This document shows, one piece after another, positions 10,418 to 19,841 of a DNA stretch of 64,000 bases. Both the position numbers and the translations under genes were made by a program. This stretch comes from SB21 sp964415295. GTDB lineage: Bacteria; CLD3; SB21. Below the pieces are notes generated by a model. That model worked only from the letters and a program-made list of their open reading frames with translations, made no database searches and was not told the origin of the DNA. Location: positions 47,215 through 111,214 of the forward strand of contig CAYPYN010000010.1 of NCBI GenBank assembly GCA_964415295.1, read 5' to 3'. Positions within the stretch are counted from its first letter, which is position 1. The number at the start of each line of letters is the position of its first letter.

Positions 10418-11482
10418 ATGAAGAAATTAATGAAGCGAATCTTCTACACAACCCTGTTTGTATTTTACACGTATTCGACCGTTGTCGCGGGAGATGGCAC
10501 ACGCCGGTATGCTAATGCGTTTTTGGAAATCCCGCTCGGCGCACGTCCCGCAGGTATCGGCAACGCTTATGTGGCCGTAGCCAGCGATGGAACGGCTTTT
10601 TACTGGAACCCCGCCGGAGTGGCGCTGATGCATAAACGGGAAGTTACAATGATGTACGCCAATGAATTCGATGGTCTTGGCCAGTATAACTTCTTAGGAT
10701 ATTCTCATCAGTTGACGCCCCAATATGCTTTTTCGGTCGGCTGGATACGATATAGTGTCGGCGATATTCCCGAAACCGGCGCCCTGGACGGCTCCTATAA
10801 TGATCACGGTAACCCGAATTACGATTTCAGCCAGTATTTTCACGGCCGTTTCTCCTACGCCGACAATGCCATTTTCTTTTCCTTTGCAAAAATGAATCAG
10901 TTGAAACTAAACTTAGGCTGGTTGTATAATGAATTCCCGGTACAGATACCGATTGGAATCAATTTTAAGATCATTCAGGGCGGCACCAGCGGAATCTCGG
11001 GCAATAACGGCGTGGTGACCAAAGATGTGAACAAATCGGGCATTGGTGCGGACATAGGAACGATGATCATGTTCGGTGTCAATGATCTTTTTGAATCTCC
11101 CAATTTTGGCGATTTCGCAATAGGAATGCACGTCCAGGATATCACCGTCACCGGTGTTCGCTACAATGCCGTATCCTCCTCGACCCGCGCCCGGGATATT
11201 GTCAAACCAAACTTCAAGTTTGGTTTTTCATACCTGCATCCGGTGGACGCGTTAAAAAGCAACATCCTAATTTCCTACGAAAGTAATTCGCGCTACGGCG
11301 GAGATAAGCACTACGGCGTCGAATGGGACTATAAAAAAACCGCTGCTTTGCGTATTGGAAAAGACGATCAATGGATCACGTACGGCGCCGGTATTCAGTG
11401 GTGGCAAATCCGCCTCGATTACGCCCTATCCAATCACCCTTTGGGCAACGTGCACCGGATCAGCGCCGCTTATAAATTTTGA
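10418..11482 (+). CDS. porV: PorV/PorQ family outer-membrane beta-barrel protein
   Basis: A 354-residue protein with a signal peptide (residues 1-24, ending TVVAGD) followed by the family hallmark: YANAFLEIPLGARPAGIGNA and then TAFYWNPAG. The rest is alternating hydrophobic strands rich in Tyr, Trp and Gly, ending in Phe, as expected for an outer-membrane barrel. PorV is the shuttle/barrel of type IX secretion that carries C-terminal-signal cargo to PorU. It starts two bases after the porU stop, so the pair is probably translated together. PorV, PorQ and the UPF0164 group are hard to tell apart by eye, so the symbol rests mainly on the neighbour. Confidence 0.82.
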   Translation: MKKLMKRIFYTTLFVFYTYSTVVAGDGTRRYANAFLEIPLGARPAGIGNAYVAVASDGTAFYWNPAGVALMHKREVTMMYANEFDGLGQYNFLGYSHQLTPQYAFSVGWIRYSVGDIPETGALDGSYNDHGNPNYDFSQYFHGRFSYADNAIFFSFAKMNQLKLNLGWLYNEFPVQIPIGINFKIIQGGTSGISGNNGVVTKDVNKSGIGADIGTMIMFGVNDLFESPNFGDFAIGMHVQDITVTGVRYNAVSSSTRARDIVKPNFKFGFSYLHPVDALKSNILISYESNSRYGGDKHYGVEWDYKKTAALRIGKDDQWITYGAGIQWWQIRLDYALSNHPLGNVHRISAAYKF

Positions 11483-11490
11483 AGGCCACT

Positions 11491-12363
11491 ATGAAAAAAA
11501 TAATACCCAGCCTCTTATTAACCGCTTTTGCTATCACGATCGTATCTTGCCCCGATGAGGTCAACCCTCCGGAGCCAAAACCGGGGGCGGTACGGCTGAA
11601 GGCTCACAACGGATCTACCTTTCCGATAGAGACGGGACTCCGCCCTTTGGAAGGGCCGGAACAGCTCATCCGCATAGAATGGTCTGCGCTGGAAAATGAC
11701 CAGAATAATATTATTGAAGAATATCTCATATTCAGATCCAACGGCGTTGACAGCCCTTTCGTACAGATCGGCAATCGGTTGGTCGATTTCTCTGAAGAGG
11801 ACAGTTTTTTTGTCGATGAGGACGTTTTTGAAGATGTGCCCTACAGTTATTTCGTTATGGCACGAAACTCCAAGGATAAATTTAGCGACACGTCAGCCTA
11901 TTTTGGCAACTCAGACCTCATTAAGACCATTACGCTTAGCCACAAGGTAGAATCGATGGGCCCGCCGCCGGCCGACACAGCCAATACAAAACCGACCTTT
12001 ACATGGTGTCTGGGTCAAACACCGGTGCCAATCAAATACATTGTCAAACTCGCCACTCTGAGCGGGCAGGTCATTTGGATCGCAGAGAAACAGACCGGCG
12101 TTTTTGATGCCGATTGTTTTGATCCGAATAATCAGGAATTTCTGACTTTCCACAATACTTCGTACTCCGCCAATGACAGTCTGAAAGTCAAGACAACGTC
12201 CAATGTTACAGTTCACTATGTTAACAACGCCTTTTTTGACGGAGGCCGTCTGCGAAAGAACAATACATACGCATGGCGGGTGGATTGCATCTTTGACGGT
12301 TCGGAATCCAAATCACGATGGGCCACCTTTGCCGTTACTAAAGATTATCAATACCCCAATTAA
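11491..12363 (+). CDS. Putative lipoprotein with fibronectin type III-like region
   Basis: From the ATG at 11491 the protein has 290 residues. The first 20 form a lipoprotein signal peptide with a lipobox-like IVSC, after which Cys would be the acylated residue, followed by an acidic, Pro-rich linker. Residues about 45-150 resemble a fibronectin type III fold (IRIEWSALE, then ISDPTA-like YLIFRSNG and VPYSYFVMA). A second similar part follows, with TYAWRVDC near the end. It begins eight bases after the PorV-like stop and probably belongs to the same transcript, so an envelope-associated or T9SS accessory role is a fair guess. No specific family was recognised. Confidence 0.72.
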   Translation: MKKIIPSLLLTAFAITIVSCPDEVNPPEPKPGAVRLKAHNGSTFPIETGLRPLEGPEQLIRIEWSALENDQNNIIEEYLIFRSNGVDSPFVQIGNRLVDFSEEDSFFVDEDVFEDVPYSYFVMARNSKDKFSDTSAYFGNSDLIKTITLSHKVESMGPPPADTANTKPTFTWCLGQTPVPIKYIVKLATLSGQVIWIAEKQTGVFDADCFDPNNQEFLTFHNTSYSANDSLKVKTTSNVTVHYVNNAFFDGGRLRKNNTYAWRVDCIFDGSESKSRWATFAVTKDYQYPN

Positions 12364-12395
12364 CTATACGTTCAATAATTAAAGAGATACATGCC

Positions 12396-13373
12396 ATGAA
12401 ACTGATGGAAAACATTCGCGAAAAAGCACGGCAGAAGAAATGCCGTATCGTTCTTCCAGAAGGCGAAGAAGATCGAACGATCCAGGCTTTGAAGATCATG
12501 CTGGAACTTCAGACCGCTAAGCCAATACTGCTCGGCGATTCCGATAAGATCAGAAAACGCGCTTATGAACTCAATATCGAGATCCCTTCTGCTGTACCTA
12601 TCATTGATCCGAAACGCTCGGAAAAGGCGTCGGACATGACCAACGAACTTTTTACTCTCCGCAAAGCCAAAGGTATGACTTATGAACAGGCCAAAACGGC
12701 GATGCAGACCGTTCTGTATTACGGAGCCATGATGGTTAGGCGGGGCGAAGCTGACGGCATGGTCGGCGGTGCCGTTCACACTACGGCCGACGTACTTCGT
12801 GCGGCGATTCATTGCGTAGGAACAGCTCCTGGAATCAACACCGTCTCCAGTATCTTCCTCATGCTGCTGCCGGACGGACGTGCGGTCACGTTTGGTGACT
12901 GCGCCGTCATGCCCTATCCCGATCCGGCGCAATTGGCCGATATAGCGATCGCTTCGGCCGACAGCCACAGACAGTTGACAGGTGAAGAACCCATGGTTGC
13001 CATGCTTTCTTTTTCAACCAGAGGCAGCGCCAAACATGAGGCCGTCGACAAGGTCACTCAAGCTCTCGCAACGGCCAAACAGAAAAGACCGGACCTCAAG
13101 ATTGACGGTGAAATGCAATTTGACGCAGCGTTTGTGGAAGCGATTGGCAAAAGGAAAGCGCCGGACAGCCCGGTGGCAGGAAAAGCTAATGTATTTATAT
13201 TTCCGAATCTGGATGCGGGCAATATTTGCTATAAGGTTACAGAAAGAATCGGAAAAGCACAGGCCGTCGGACCGGTCATACAAGGTTTAGCCAAACCGAT
13301 CAACGATCTTTCACGCGGATGCAGCGCTCAGGATATTGCAGACGTCACGGCAATTTGCTGTCTGAAAGTCTAG
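12396..13373 (+). CDS. pta: Phosphate acetyltransferase
   Basis: Interconverts acetyl-CoA and acetyl phosphate in acetate metabolism. The 325-residue length is that of the short, single-domain Pta type. Seen in order: RIVLPEGEEDR at the N-terminus, DGMVGGAVHTTADVLRA, GTAPGINTVSSIF, SFSTRGSA, GEMQFDAAF, FPNLDAGNICYK, and the C-terminal GLAKPINDLSRG. No ackA lies in the window. Its TAG stop overlaps the dxs stop on the opposite strand through a shared CTAG, so the two genes converge without any space for a terminator. Confidence 0.95.
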   Translation: MKLMENIREKARQKKCRIVLPEGEEDRTIQALKIMLELQTAKPILLGDSDKIRKRAYELNIEIPSAVPIIDPKRSEKASDMTNELFTLRKAKGMTYEQAKTAMQTVLYYGAMMVRRGEADGMVGGAVHTTADVLRAAIHCVGTAPGINTVSSIFLMLLPDGRAVTFGDCAVMPYPDPAQLADIAIASADSHRQLTGEEPMVAMLSFSTRGSAKHEAVDKVTQALATAKQKRPDLKIDGEMQFDAAFVEAIGKRKAPDSPVAGKANVFIFPNLDAGNICYKVTERIGKAQAVGPVIQGLAKPINDLSRGCSAQDIADVTAICCLKV

Positions 13374-15370
13374 CTGGCGCTGGCTTTAACGGGCGCTTTA
13401 TCCAGCATCTGCAAACCGCCGCTGCGGCGCCGCTCGATCATTTGCTTGGCTTTAAAGGCAATGCCGGCGGGATCAAGTCCCAGCCGTTGATATAGAATAC
13501 TGCATTCGCCGTGTTCCACAAAATGATCAGGTAGTCCCAGACGTTCAACACGGAGTGCCGATATTTTTTCCTGGAACTGTTTATCCTTTTTGAAACCCTT
13601 CTCTACGAAGCGTTGGGAATAGATGGTTTCCAGAACGGCCGATCCGAAACCGCCGATCAGCGCGTTGTCCTCCAGCGTAATGATATCCTCAAATTTCCTG
13701 CATAGATCGGTCAGCATGTCTTCATCGAGAGGCTTGATAAAACGGGCATTGACGATCGTCGAGGTGTAGCCGTCCTGCAAAAGGATCTTGGCCGCCTTGA
13801 TGGCATGATCAATGATAGGACCGACCGCAAGGATGGCTATATCCTTTCCCTCCTGTACGGTCTCGGATTTTCCAATACGCACTTTTTCAAATTCCTCTTT
13901 GATGGTCACGCCCAATCCATTGCCGCGCGGAAAACGTAATGCGATAGGACCATCATTATAATGAACACCGGTATAAATCATATCCTTCAATTCGTTTTCA
14001 TCCTTGGGCGACATAATAACCATACCCTGGATACAACGCAAATAAGAAAGGTCCAAAGAGCCGTGATGCGTGGGACCGTCGGCTCCCACAAGACCGGCTC
14101 TGTCAAGGCAGAAGAACACCGGAATATTTTGTATCGCAACGTCATGAATGATCTGGTCGTAAGCTCTCTGCAGGAAAGACGAGTAAATCGCCACGATCGG
14201 TTTTAATCCACTCAGAGCCATCCCTGCCGACATAGTAACCGCGTGCTGTTCCGCAATACCTACATCGAAGAAACGATCCGGCAATTCCTTCGCGAGAAAT
14301 TTCAATCCCGTTCCATCCGCCATAGCCGCCGTGATCCCAACAAGATTCGGGTTCGCGTGGCACAATTTGACCACCGTCTTTCCGAATACTTCCGTGTACG
14401 TAGGCGCCGATTTGATCTCGGGTCCCTCGGAATCGGATTTCTTGGGCGGGTTGACGGCGTGAAATTTATTGGCGTTGACCTTATACTTCTCCACGTCCTG
14501 CTCCTCAAGGGGCATGCCCTTGCCTTTCTTGGTCAACGCATGAATAAGGATAGGACCTTTAAGATTCTTGACATCGTGAAGCAATCTGATCATGCGCGGC
14601 AAGTCGTGCCCATCTACGGGACCAAAATAACGGAAACCGAGGCTTTCAAAAAAATGTCCGGGTACAAGGATGGATTTTACACCTTCGTCCAGTTTGGCCA
14701 GACCCTGGCGAACTTTATCTCCGAGATCGTGGAACCGTCCCAAGGCATCCCATATCTCATCCTTGACCTTGTTATATAAGGGTGTCGAAATGAGATCGGT
14801 AAGGTAATTGGAAAGTGCACCGACGTTCGAAGAAATGGACATCATGTTGTCGTTAAGAATAACGATCATATCAGTTTTGAGCATGCCGGCGTTATTCATG
14901 GCTTCAAAAGCCATACCGCCCGTAAGAGAACCGTCCCCAATGACTGCAACCACCTTGTGATTCTGCTTTAACCGGTCACGGGCAATGGCCATTCCCACGG
15001 CCGCGGATATCGAAGTACTCGCATGCCCGGCGCCGAATGCATCGTATTCGCTCTCATGGATCTTGCAGAAGCCGCTCAGGCCGTCGGTTTGCCGGATCGT
15101 ATGGAATCGGTCTTTCCGTCCGGTCAGTAATTTATGCACGTAGGCCTGATGTCCGACGTCCCATATGATTTTGTCAGCTGGGGCATCAAAGATGTAATGC
15201 AAAGCCACTGAAATTTCCACTACGCCGAGACTGGGCGCGAGGTGCCCGCCGATACGCGTGATCTCATCGATCACATGCTGGCGCAGTTCATGCGAGAGCT
15301 GTATCAATTCTTCCGATGTAAGTTTTTTCAGGTCCTTGGGTGTATTGACCTGATCGAAAACTTTACTCAT
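13370..15370 (-). CDS. dxs: 1-deoxy-D-xylulose-5-phosphate synthase
   Basis: First enzyme of the MEP isoprenoid pathway: joins pyruvate and glyceraldehyde 3-phosphate using thiamine diphosphate. The 666 residues include WDVGHQAYVHKLLTGR, the ThDP-binding GDGSLTGGMAFEAMNN, the central pyrimidine-binding domain with DVGIAEQHAVT and DRAGLVGADGPTHHG, and a C-terminal transketolase-like domain. It is slightly longer than the usual 620-640, with the excess at the C-terminus. AAGGAG lies five bases before the ATG. A good promoter stands about 45 bases further upstream. ispF of the same pathway lies 1.5 kb away but in another unit. Confidence 0.97.
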   Translation of the reverse strand: MSKVFDQVNTPKDLKKLTSEELIQLSHELRQHVIDEITRIGGHLAPSLGVVEISVALHYIFDAPADKIIWDVGHQAYVHKLLTGRKDRFHTIRQTDGLSGFCKIHESEYDAFGAGHASTSISAAVGMAIARDRLKQNHKVVAVIGDGSLTGGMAFEAMNNAGMLKTDMIVILNDNMMSISSNVGALSNYLTDLISTPLYNKVKDEIWDALGRFHDLGDKVRQGLAKLDEGVKSILVPGHFFESLGFRYFGPVDGHDLPRMIRLLHDVKNLKGPILIHALTKKGKGMPLEEQDVEKYKVNANKFHAVNPPKKSDSEGPEIKSAPTYTEVFGKTVVKLCHANPNLVGITAAMADGTGLKFLAKELPDRFFDVGIAEQHAVTMSAGMALSGLKPIVAIYSSFLQRAYDQIIHDVAIQNIPVFFCLDRAGLVGADGPTHHGSLDLSYLRCIQGMVIMSPKDENELKDMIYTGVHYNDGPIALRFPRGNGLGVTIKEEFEKVRIGKSETVQEGKDIAILAVGPIIDHAIKAAKILLQDGYTSTIVNARFIKPLDEDMLTDLCRKFEDIITLEDNALIGGFGSAVLETIYSQRFVEKGFKKDKQFQEKISALRVERLGLPDHFVEHGECSILYQRLGLDPAGIAFKAKQMIERRRSGGLQMLDKAPVKASAS

Positions 15371-15375
15371 AATAG

Positions 15376-15381
15376 CTCCTT
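15376..15381 (-). promoter_or_regulatory. Ribosome binding site of dxs
   Basis: AAGGAG on the minus strand, five bases before the dxs ATG; it fixes the start at 15370. Confidence 0.8.
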
Positions 15382-15414
15382 AAAAGATTTCCTAACCTAT
15401 TGAAAAACGTAGCA

Positions 15415-15443
15415 AAAATACGCATTAATGCATATGTAGTCAA
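15415..15443 (-). promoter_or_regulatory. Sigma70-type promoter of dxs
   Basis: On the minus strand, TTGACT (15438-15443) is followed by exactly 17 bases and TATTTT (15415-15420). The placement, 45 bases ahead of the dxs start in the dxs/glgC divergent region, fits dxs transcription. No equally good match was found for glgC. Confidence 0.6.
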
Positions 15444-15599
15444 TGAAAATTTCCGCTTCTCAGAGCAGAAAAATGGTCTTTCAAACTGTGATCGGCCCCG
15501 GCCAACCGTATTTTTTATTGCCTCTCAGACTATCTTTTCATAGATTCTAAAAGCCATTCTAGTCGGATTCGTCCGAACCAAACAGATCCGGAGTTTGTT

Positions 15600-16844
15600 A
15601 TGACGCCGATCTCATCCACATTATTCAGAAAAACGATTTCCATCATTCTGGCCGGCGGACAAGGCGAACGGCTGTATCCTTTGACGAAAGACCGGTCCAA
15701 ACCGGCTGTCCCTTTCGGCGCCAAGTATCGGATCATCGACTTCACCCTGTCTAATGTCATCAACTCCGGATTCAGGAAGATCTACCTCATCACGCAGTAT
15801 AAGTCGCAATCCTTGGATACGCATATACGCGAAGGCTGGAGCTTTCTTAACGGCGAATTGGGTGAGTTCATTTACTCCATTCCCCCTCAATTCCGGACAG
15901 CCAATCACTGGTATCAGGGTACCGCCGACGCCATTTTTCAGAACCTGCACATTCTTCAGGACGAAAGACCGGAATACATCATCATTCTTTCTGGCGATCA
16001 TATTTATAAGATGGATTACCTGAAGATGCTCCAGTATCATATTGCCCGCAATGCGGATCTGACCATTGCCGGTATCGAGATCGAAAAAGACCTGGCTCAT
16101 CAATTCGGCGTCATGGCTGTAAACGATACAAACGAGGTCGTCGAGTTCCAGGAAAAACCCAAGGAGCCAAAGACCATACCCAACAAAGACGGCTTTTGTT
16201 ATGTGAATATGGGCATATACATTTTCAATGCTTCCACCATTGCTCATGTTTTGATCGACGATGCCAAGATCAAAGAGTCCCAGCACGACTTCGGTAAGAA
16301 TGTTATCCCGGCCATGTTAGGAAAACATAAGGTCTTCGCTTATAATTTTGAGGACGAGAACAAAACGGAACGGCCGTATTGGCGCGATATCGGAACTCTC
16401 GATAGCTATTACGACTCAAGCATGGATCTGGTCGCCGTCTCACCTGTTTTTAACCTGTATGACATCAATTGGCCCATCCGAACTTACCAGGGACAGCATC
16501 CGCCGGCCAAAAACGTGTTTTCGGAAACCTTTGAAGGCGGGCGTATGGGAACGGCTATCGACTCCCTGGTCTCCGGCGGATGTATCATTTCCGGAGGTAA
16601 GGTCATCCGATCCTTGCTGTCCCCCAATGTACGCATTCACAGCTATTCGCATGTGGAGGAATCCATACTATTCAATAACGTCAATGTCGGCCGGCACGCC
16701 AAAATACGCAAGGCTATTATTGACAAAAATGTAAGAATACCTGAGAATTTCGAGATCGGCTACAATCTGGAAGAGGATAAGAAAAGATTCTTCGTCACTC
16801 CGTCGGGTATCGTTGTTGTATCAAAGAATACGCAATTAAGTTAA
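15600..16844 (+). CDS. glgC: Glucose-1-phosphate adenylyltransferase (ADP-glucose pyrophosphorylase)
   Basis: Makes ADP-glucose, the donor for glycogen synthesis. The 414 residues show the nucleotidyltransferase signature GGQGERLYPLTKDRSKPAVP, FGAKYRIIDFTLSN, QGTADAI, LSGDHIYKMDY, EFQEKP, and YWRDIGTLDSYY, followed by a left-handed beta-helix C-terminus with hexapeptide repeats. The length is typical for bacterial GlgC. It is divergent from dxs and converges on ispF with a two-base gap, so it is probably a single-gene unit. No other glycogen genes are in the window. Confidence 0.95.
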   Translation: MTPISSTLFRKTISIILAGGQGERLYPLTKDRSKPAVPFGAKYRIIDFTLSNVINSGFRKIYLITQYKSQSLDTHIREGWSFLNGELGEFIYSIPPQFRTANHWYQGTADAIFQNLHILQDERPEYIIILSGDHIYKMDYLKMLQYHIARNADLTIAGIEIEKDLAHQFGVMAVNDTNEVVEFQEKPKEPKTIPNKDGFCYVNMGIYIFNASTIAHVLIDDAKIKESQHDFGKNVIPAMLGKHKVFAYNFEDENKTERPYWRDIGTLDSYYDSSMDLVAVSPVFNLYDINWPIRTYQGQHPPAKNVFSETFEGGRMGTAIDSLVSGGCIISGGKVIRSLLSPNVRIHSYSHVEESILFNNVNVGRHAKIRKAIIDKNVRIPENFEIGYNLEEDKKRFFVTPSGIVVVSKNTQLS

Positions 16845-16846
16845 AT

Positions 16847-17326
16847 CTAGCCTTCACGCAATAGGACCACGGCCTGAGCGGCAATACCTTCCTCATGACC
16901 GACAAAACCCATTCCTTCGGATGTTGTCGCTTTGATAGAAATGCTATTGATATCCAATCCCAGTATTTCCGAGATCGCCTGTCTCATCTTCTGGACGTGC
17001 GGACCGATCTTTGGCTTTTCCAGTATAACGGTCGAATCGATGTTTATGATTTCGTAATTTTTAGACCGAATCAGTTCGTGTACGTGCGCCAATAGTCTGA
17101 GGCTGGAAATTCCCTTATACGACGGATCCGTATCCGGAAAATGTTTACCGATATCCCCCAGAGCTAAGGCTCCCAGCATGGCGTCGCAAATGGCATGCAA
17201 TAGCACGTCGGCATCGGAATGGCCGACAATGCCCATGTCAGAAGGAATTTCAACACCGCCAATGACCATCTTGCGCCCTGACGCCAAACGGTGCACATCG
17301 TATCCCTGCCCGATTCGTAGTTTCAT
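16847..17326 (-). CDS. ispF: 2-C-methyl-D-erythritol 2,4-cyclodiphosphate synthase
   Basis: Cyclises CDP-methylerythritol 2-phosphate in the MEP pathway. The 159 residues match the family length, with the zinc ligands in GYDVHRL and later in HAICDAMLGA, the GHSDADVL motif, DIGKHFPDTD, and a C-terminal ATTSEGMGFVGHEEGIAAQA. It begins three bases after the penicillin-acylase-like gene ends on the same strand, so it probably ends a three-gene operon with no obvious functional link. Confidence 0.96.
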   Translation of the reverse strand: MKLRIGQGYDVHRLASGRKMVIGGVEIPSDMGIVGHSDADVLLHAICDAMLGALALGDIGKHFPDTDPSYKGISSLRLLAHVHELIRSKNYEIINIDSTVILEKPKIGPHVQKMRQAISEILGLDINSISIKATTSEGMGFVGHEEGIAAQAVVLLREG

Positions 17327-17329
17327 ACG

Positions 17330-19837
17330 TCAGTCTGATTTTGGTTTGAGGATCAACGTCTGCGAAGATTCTTTTAGTTCATTCACATTCATGGAAAACC
17401 TTTTGTATTCACCCTTTATCCAAAGCGCGTTCTGGTCGAGATAGTGTGCGTTGTACGGCTGCCCGCTTTGCCCCAATGTCAGAACGGTGAATGGATGCGC
17501 GGGATCAGCCATATCGACAATCCTACGCATCGAAGGTCCCAGCAACACTCTGAACTGAGTATCCGAGTAATGATACTCCGTGTTGTTAACGGTCGAAGTA
17601 TTTCCGCCGATCTTAAAAGGACCCGCATTAAAGAGATAGTCAAAAGGTCTTTGTTTCCCGATCGGGTGCTCAAAAGTTAACGAATGCAGTTTTTCCCATG
17701 TCCAGCCGCCCGGTTCTTTACCCAGGCGTTTCGACAGAAAATCAACCGCGTCTGTCAGCGATCTCCGTATGATCAGGTTTCGGTCCTCCTTATCATCGGT
17801 CCGGACATCGTCCCACCATGACGACTGGGAATTGACCAACAATTGTGTTGTGACCCGCGCAGGAATGTTGGACAATTTGATAAACGACTCAAAGATCGTC
17901 TCCCCCATTTCATCTTTGTACAAACGATTAAGTAAAGACTGAAAGAAAACATTAAATATGGCCGCACCGCGGCTATCGCCATTCATATTGAAATCCCAAT
18001 GCTTCAGAAAAAGATAAGACTCGTAATATGGATAATTCGGCGCATGCTTATCAGGCAAAAAAGTAAAAAACGAATCGTTTTGACAGGCCTGAAGAATGTA
18101 AGGTACAACTTCGGCGGCATGGTATGAAAAAAGGTCATTTTGTAATGACTTGAAATCGTCTATTGAAAAGCGTTCTTTGGAACGCAGAAATTCATCGATG
18201 CGCCGGATGCGCGATGGATGTTCCCAGTAATTGGAAACAAAATAAGGGAACCAGCTTCCCGCTACTTTATTATTCGCCGAAGCCATTATCCCTTCCGGCG
18301 GGTCGTAACGATAAGGCAATGATTCGAATGGAACCTGGCCATTCCAATCCGAACGGCTTGACGTGCCGTCCATCGGTAAAACACCATCACCGCTCTGTCT
18401 CATTGCCAGCCCGGACATGCATTGATAACCGATATGGCCTTCCGCATCCGCGTAGACGGCGTTGAGGCCCGGAACTTTGAACGAACTCACGGCGCTGCGA
18501 AATTCGGTCCAGTTCGTGGCTCTGTTTAGCTTACTGGAAGCGACGACCTCTCCGCTCGGTTCATGACCCAGCCAACGAACCGAGACGGCATTGGGTTGCT
18601 CGGTAGGTATGTCATACATAACATTGACAATCGGTCCACGATGCGTGAATGGTATGTCAAAAGCTACAGGCATGGAGTCCTTAACGGGAATCTCCTCATG
18701 AACCCATGCCAAGGCCTTCCACTGTCCGTCAAGAAAATAGGAACTATCACGGATCCGCTCTTTATAGAAATCAGCGTCGTCGGTCATCACGGCCGTAACA
18801 CCCCAAGCGATATGACGGTTATTGCCGATCACGATAAAAGGCGATCCGGGAAGCGCAAAGCCCGTAACATCCCAAACACCTCCTGATAACTGCATCTCAT
18901 ACCATGTACTGGGAACGCCGTGGCCCAGGTGCGGGTCATTGGCGAGCAACGGCTTTCCGCTGGCAGATCTGGCTCCGTTCACGACCCAATTGTTGCTTCC
19001 AATAGCAAAACCACGATTCCCTATTAAGTCTTTGACCATCATATTCGCGGCAACGAACTCGTCGAGCAAATCGTGTCTACCCGCGGCCGATGCCTTGCTA
19101 TCAACGGATGACGATGCTGTATCAAAAGACGGTTTACCGGAAACCGAATATCCCTCCGGCTGTTCTTTCACGATCACAGGGGCTGTGTCGGGATAGCGGG
19201 GTAAGATATCCTGAAGTTTTTGGTAACCGACAGAGTCAAGAATTTTATCATAGGCCACGTCAACATACCAACCCATACTGAGTTGCCACGCCATAACGCG
19301 GGAAACAGCAATGGTGTGCTCGGGCTTCCAATCTTTTGGAGAAAAATCGAGTAACACGAATTCAATCGGATAATTATCACGGTTTTCTCTGATCAATGCG
19401 TTCACTCCATCGGAATAACGCTGTAAAAGTCTTCGGGTATAAGGATCGAGATCATGAGCGATCTCCTCAGCCACTCTGGCAAAACCGATCGTTCTGAGTG
19501 CTTTATCAGACGGCAGCGTACGTGCTCCAAAGATTTCAGACAAGCGTCCTTCGGAAACCCGTCTTAAAAGGTCCATTTGCCACAAACGGTCCTGCGCCTG
19601 CGCATAACCGGCCGCAAACATCATATCGTCCTCATTGTCTGCAAAAATGTGCGGCACACCATAATTGTCCCGCACAATGCGCACTTCCGATTTGATGCCC
19701 TGAAGGCTAACCTCCCCCTCCACTACAGGCTGTGATCGCATGACCAAAAGATAGCCTGTAACCGACACCGCGCCGATGATTAAGATCACAACCAGTATAA
19801 TACTCCAAACAATTCTTTTTTTTCTTGTCATTTCCAT
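17330..19837 (-). CDS. Penicillin acylase family (Ntn-hydrolase) amidase
   Basis: A membrane-anchored or exported N-terminal-nucleophile hydrolase of the penicillin acylase (S45) family. The frame opens at 19879, but the ATG at 19837 lies just after the YfhO stop and gives 835 residues with an N-terminal membrane helix (about 8-30). The precursor layout is intact: alpha chain with VRIVRDNYGVPHIFA and GYAQAQDRLWQMDLLRR, then the autoprocessing site IGSNNWVV, whose Ser (about 281) would become the beta-chain N-terminus, then ANDPHL and the long beta chain with FTHRGPIV and LGQSGQPYN. The natural substrate is unknown; family members cleave beta-lactams, acyl-homoserine lactones or other N-acyl amides. 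It lies between yfhO-like and ispF. Confidence 0.9.
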   Translation of the reverse strand: MEMTRKKRIVWSIILVVILIIGAVSVTGYLLVMRSQPVVEGEVSLQGIKSEVRIVRDNYGVPHIFADNEDDMMFAAGYAQAQDRLWQMDLLRRVSEGRLSEIFGARTLPSDKALRTIGFARVAEEIAHDLDPYTRRLLQRYSDGVNALIRENRDNYPIEFVLLDFSPKDWKPEHTIAVSRVMAWQLSMGWYVDVAYDKILDSVGYQKLQDILPRYPDTAPVIVKEQPEGYSVSGKPSFDTASSSVDSKASAAGRHDLLDEFVAANMMVKDLIGNRGFAIGSNNWVVNGARSASGKPLLANDPHLGHGVPSTWYEMQLSGGVWDVTGFALPGSPFIVIGNNRHIAWGVTAVMTDDADFYKERIRDSSYFLDGQWKALAWVHEEIPVKDSMPVAFDIPFTHRGPIVNVMYDIPTEQPNAVSVRWLGHEPSGEVVASSKLNRATNWTEFRSAVSSFKVPGLNAVYADAEGHIGYQCMSGLAMRQSGDGVLPMDGTSSRSDWNGQVPFESLPYRYDPPEGIMASANNKVAGSWFPYFVSNYWEHPSRIRRIDEFLRSKERFSIDDFKSLQNDLFSYHAAEVVPYILQACQNDSFFTFLPDKHAPNYPYYESYLFLKHWDFNMNGDSRGAAIFNVFFQSLLNRLYKDEMGETIFESFIKLSNIPARVTTQLLVNSQSSWWDDVRTDDKEDRNLIIRRSLTDAVDFLSKRLGKEPGGWTWEKLHSLTFEHPIGKQRPFDYLFNAGPFKIGGNTSTVNNTEYHYSDTQFRVLLGPSMRRIVDMADPAHPFTVLTLGQSGQPYNAHYLDQNALWIKGEYKRFSMNVNELKESSQTLILKPKSD

Positions 19838-19841
19838 TCTT

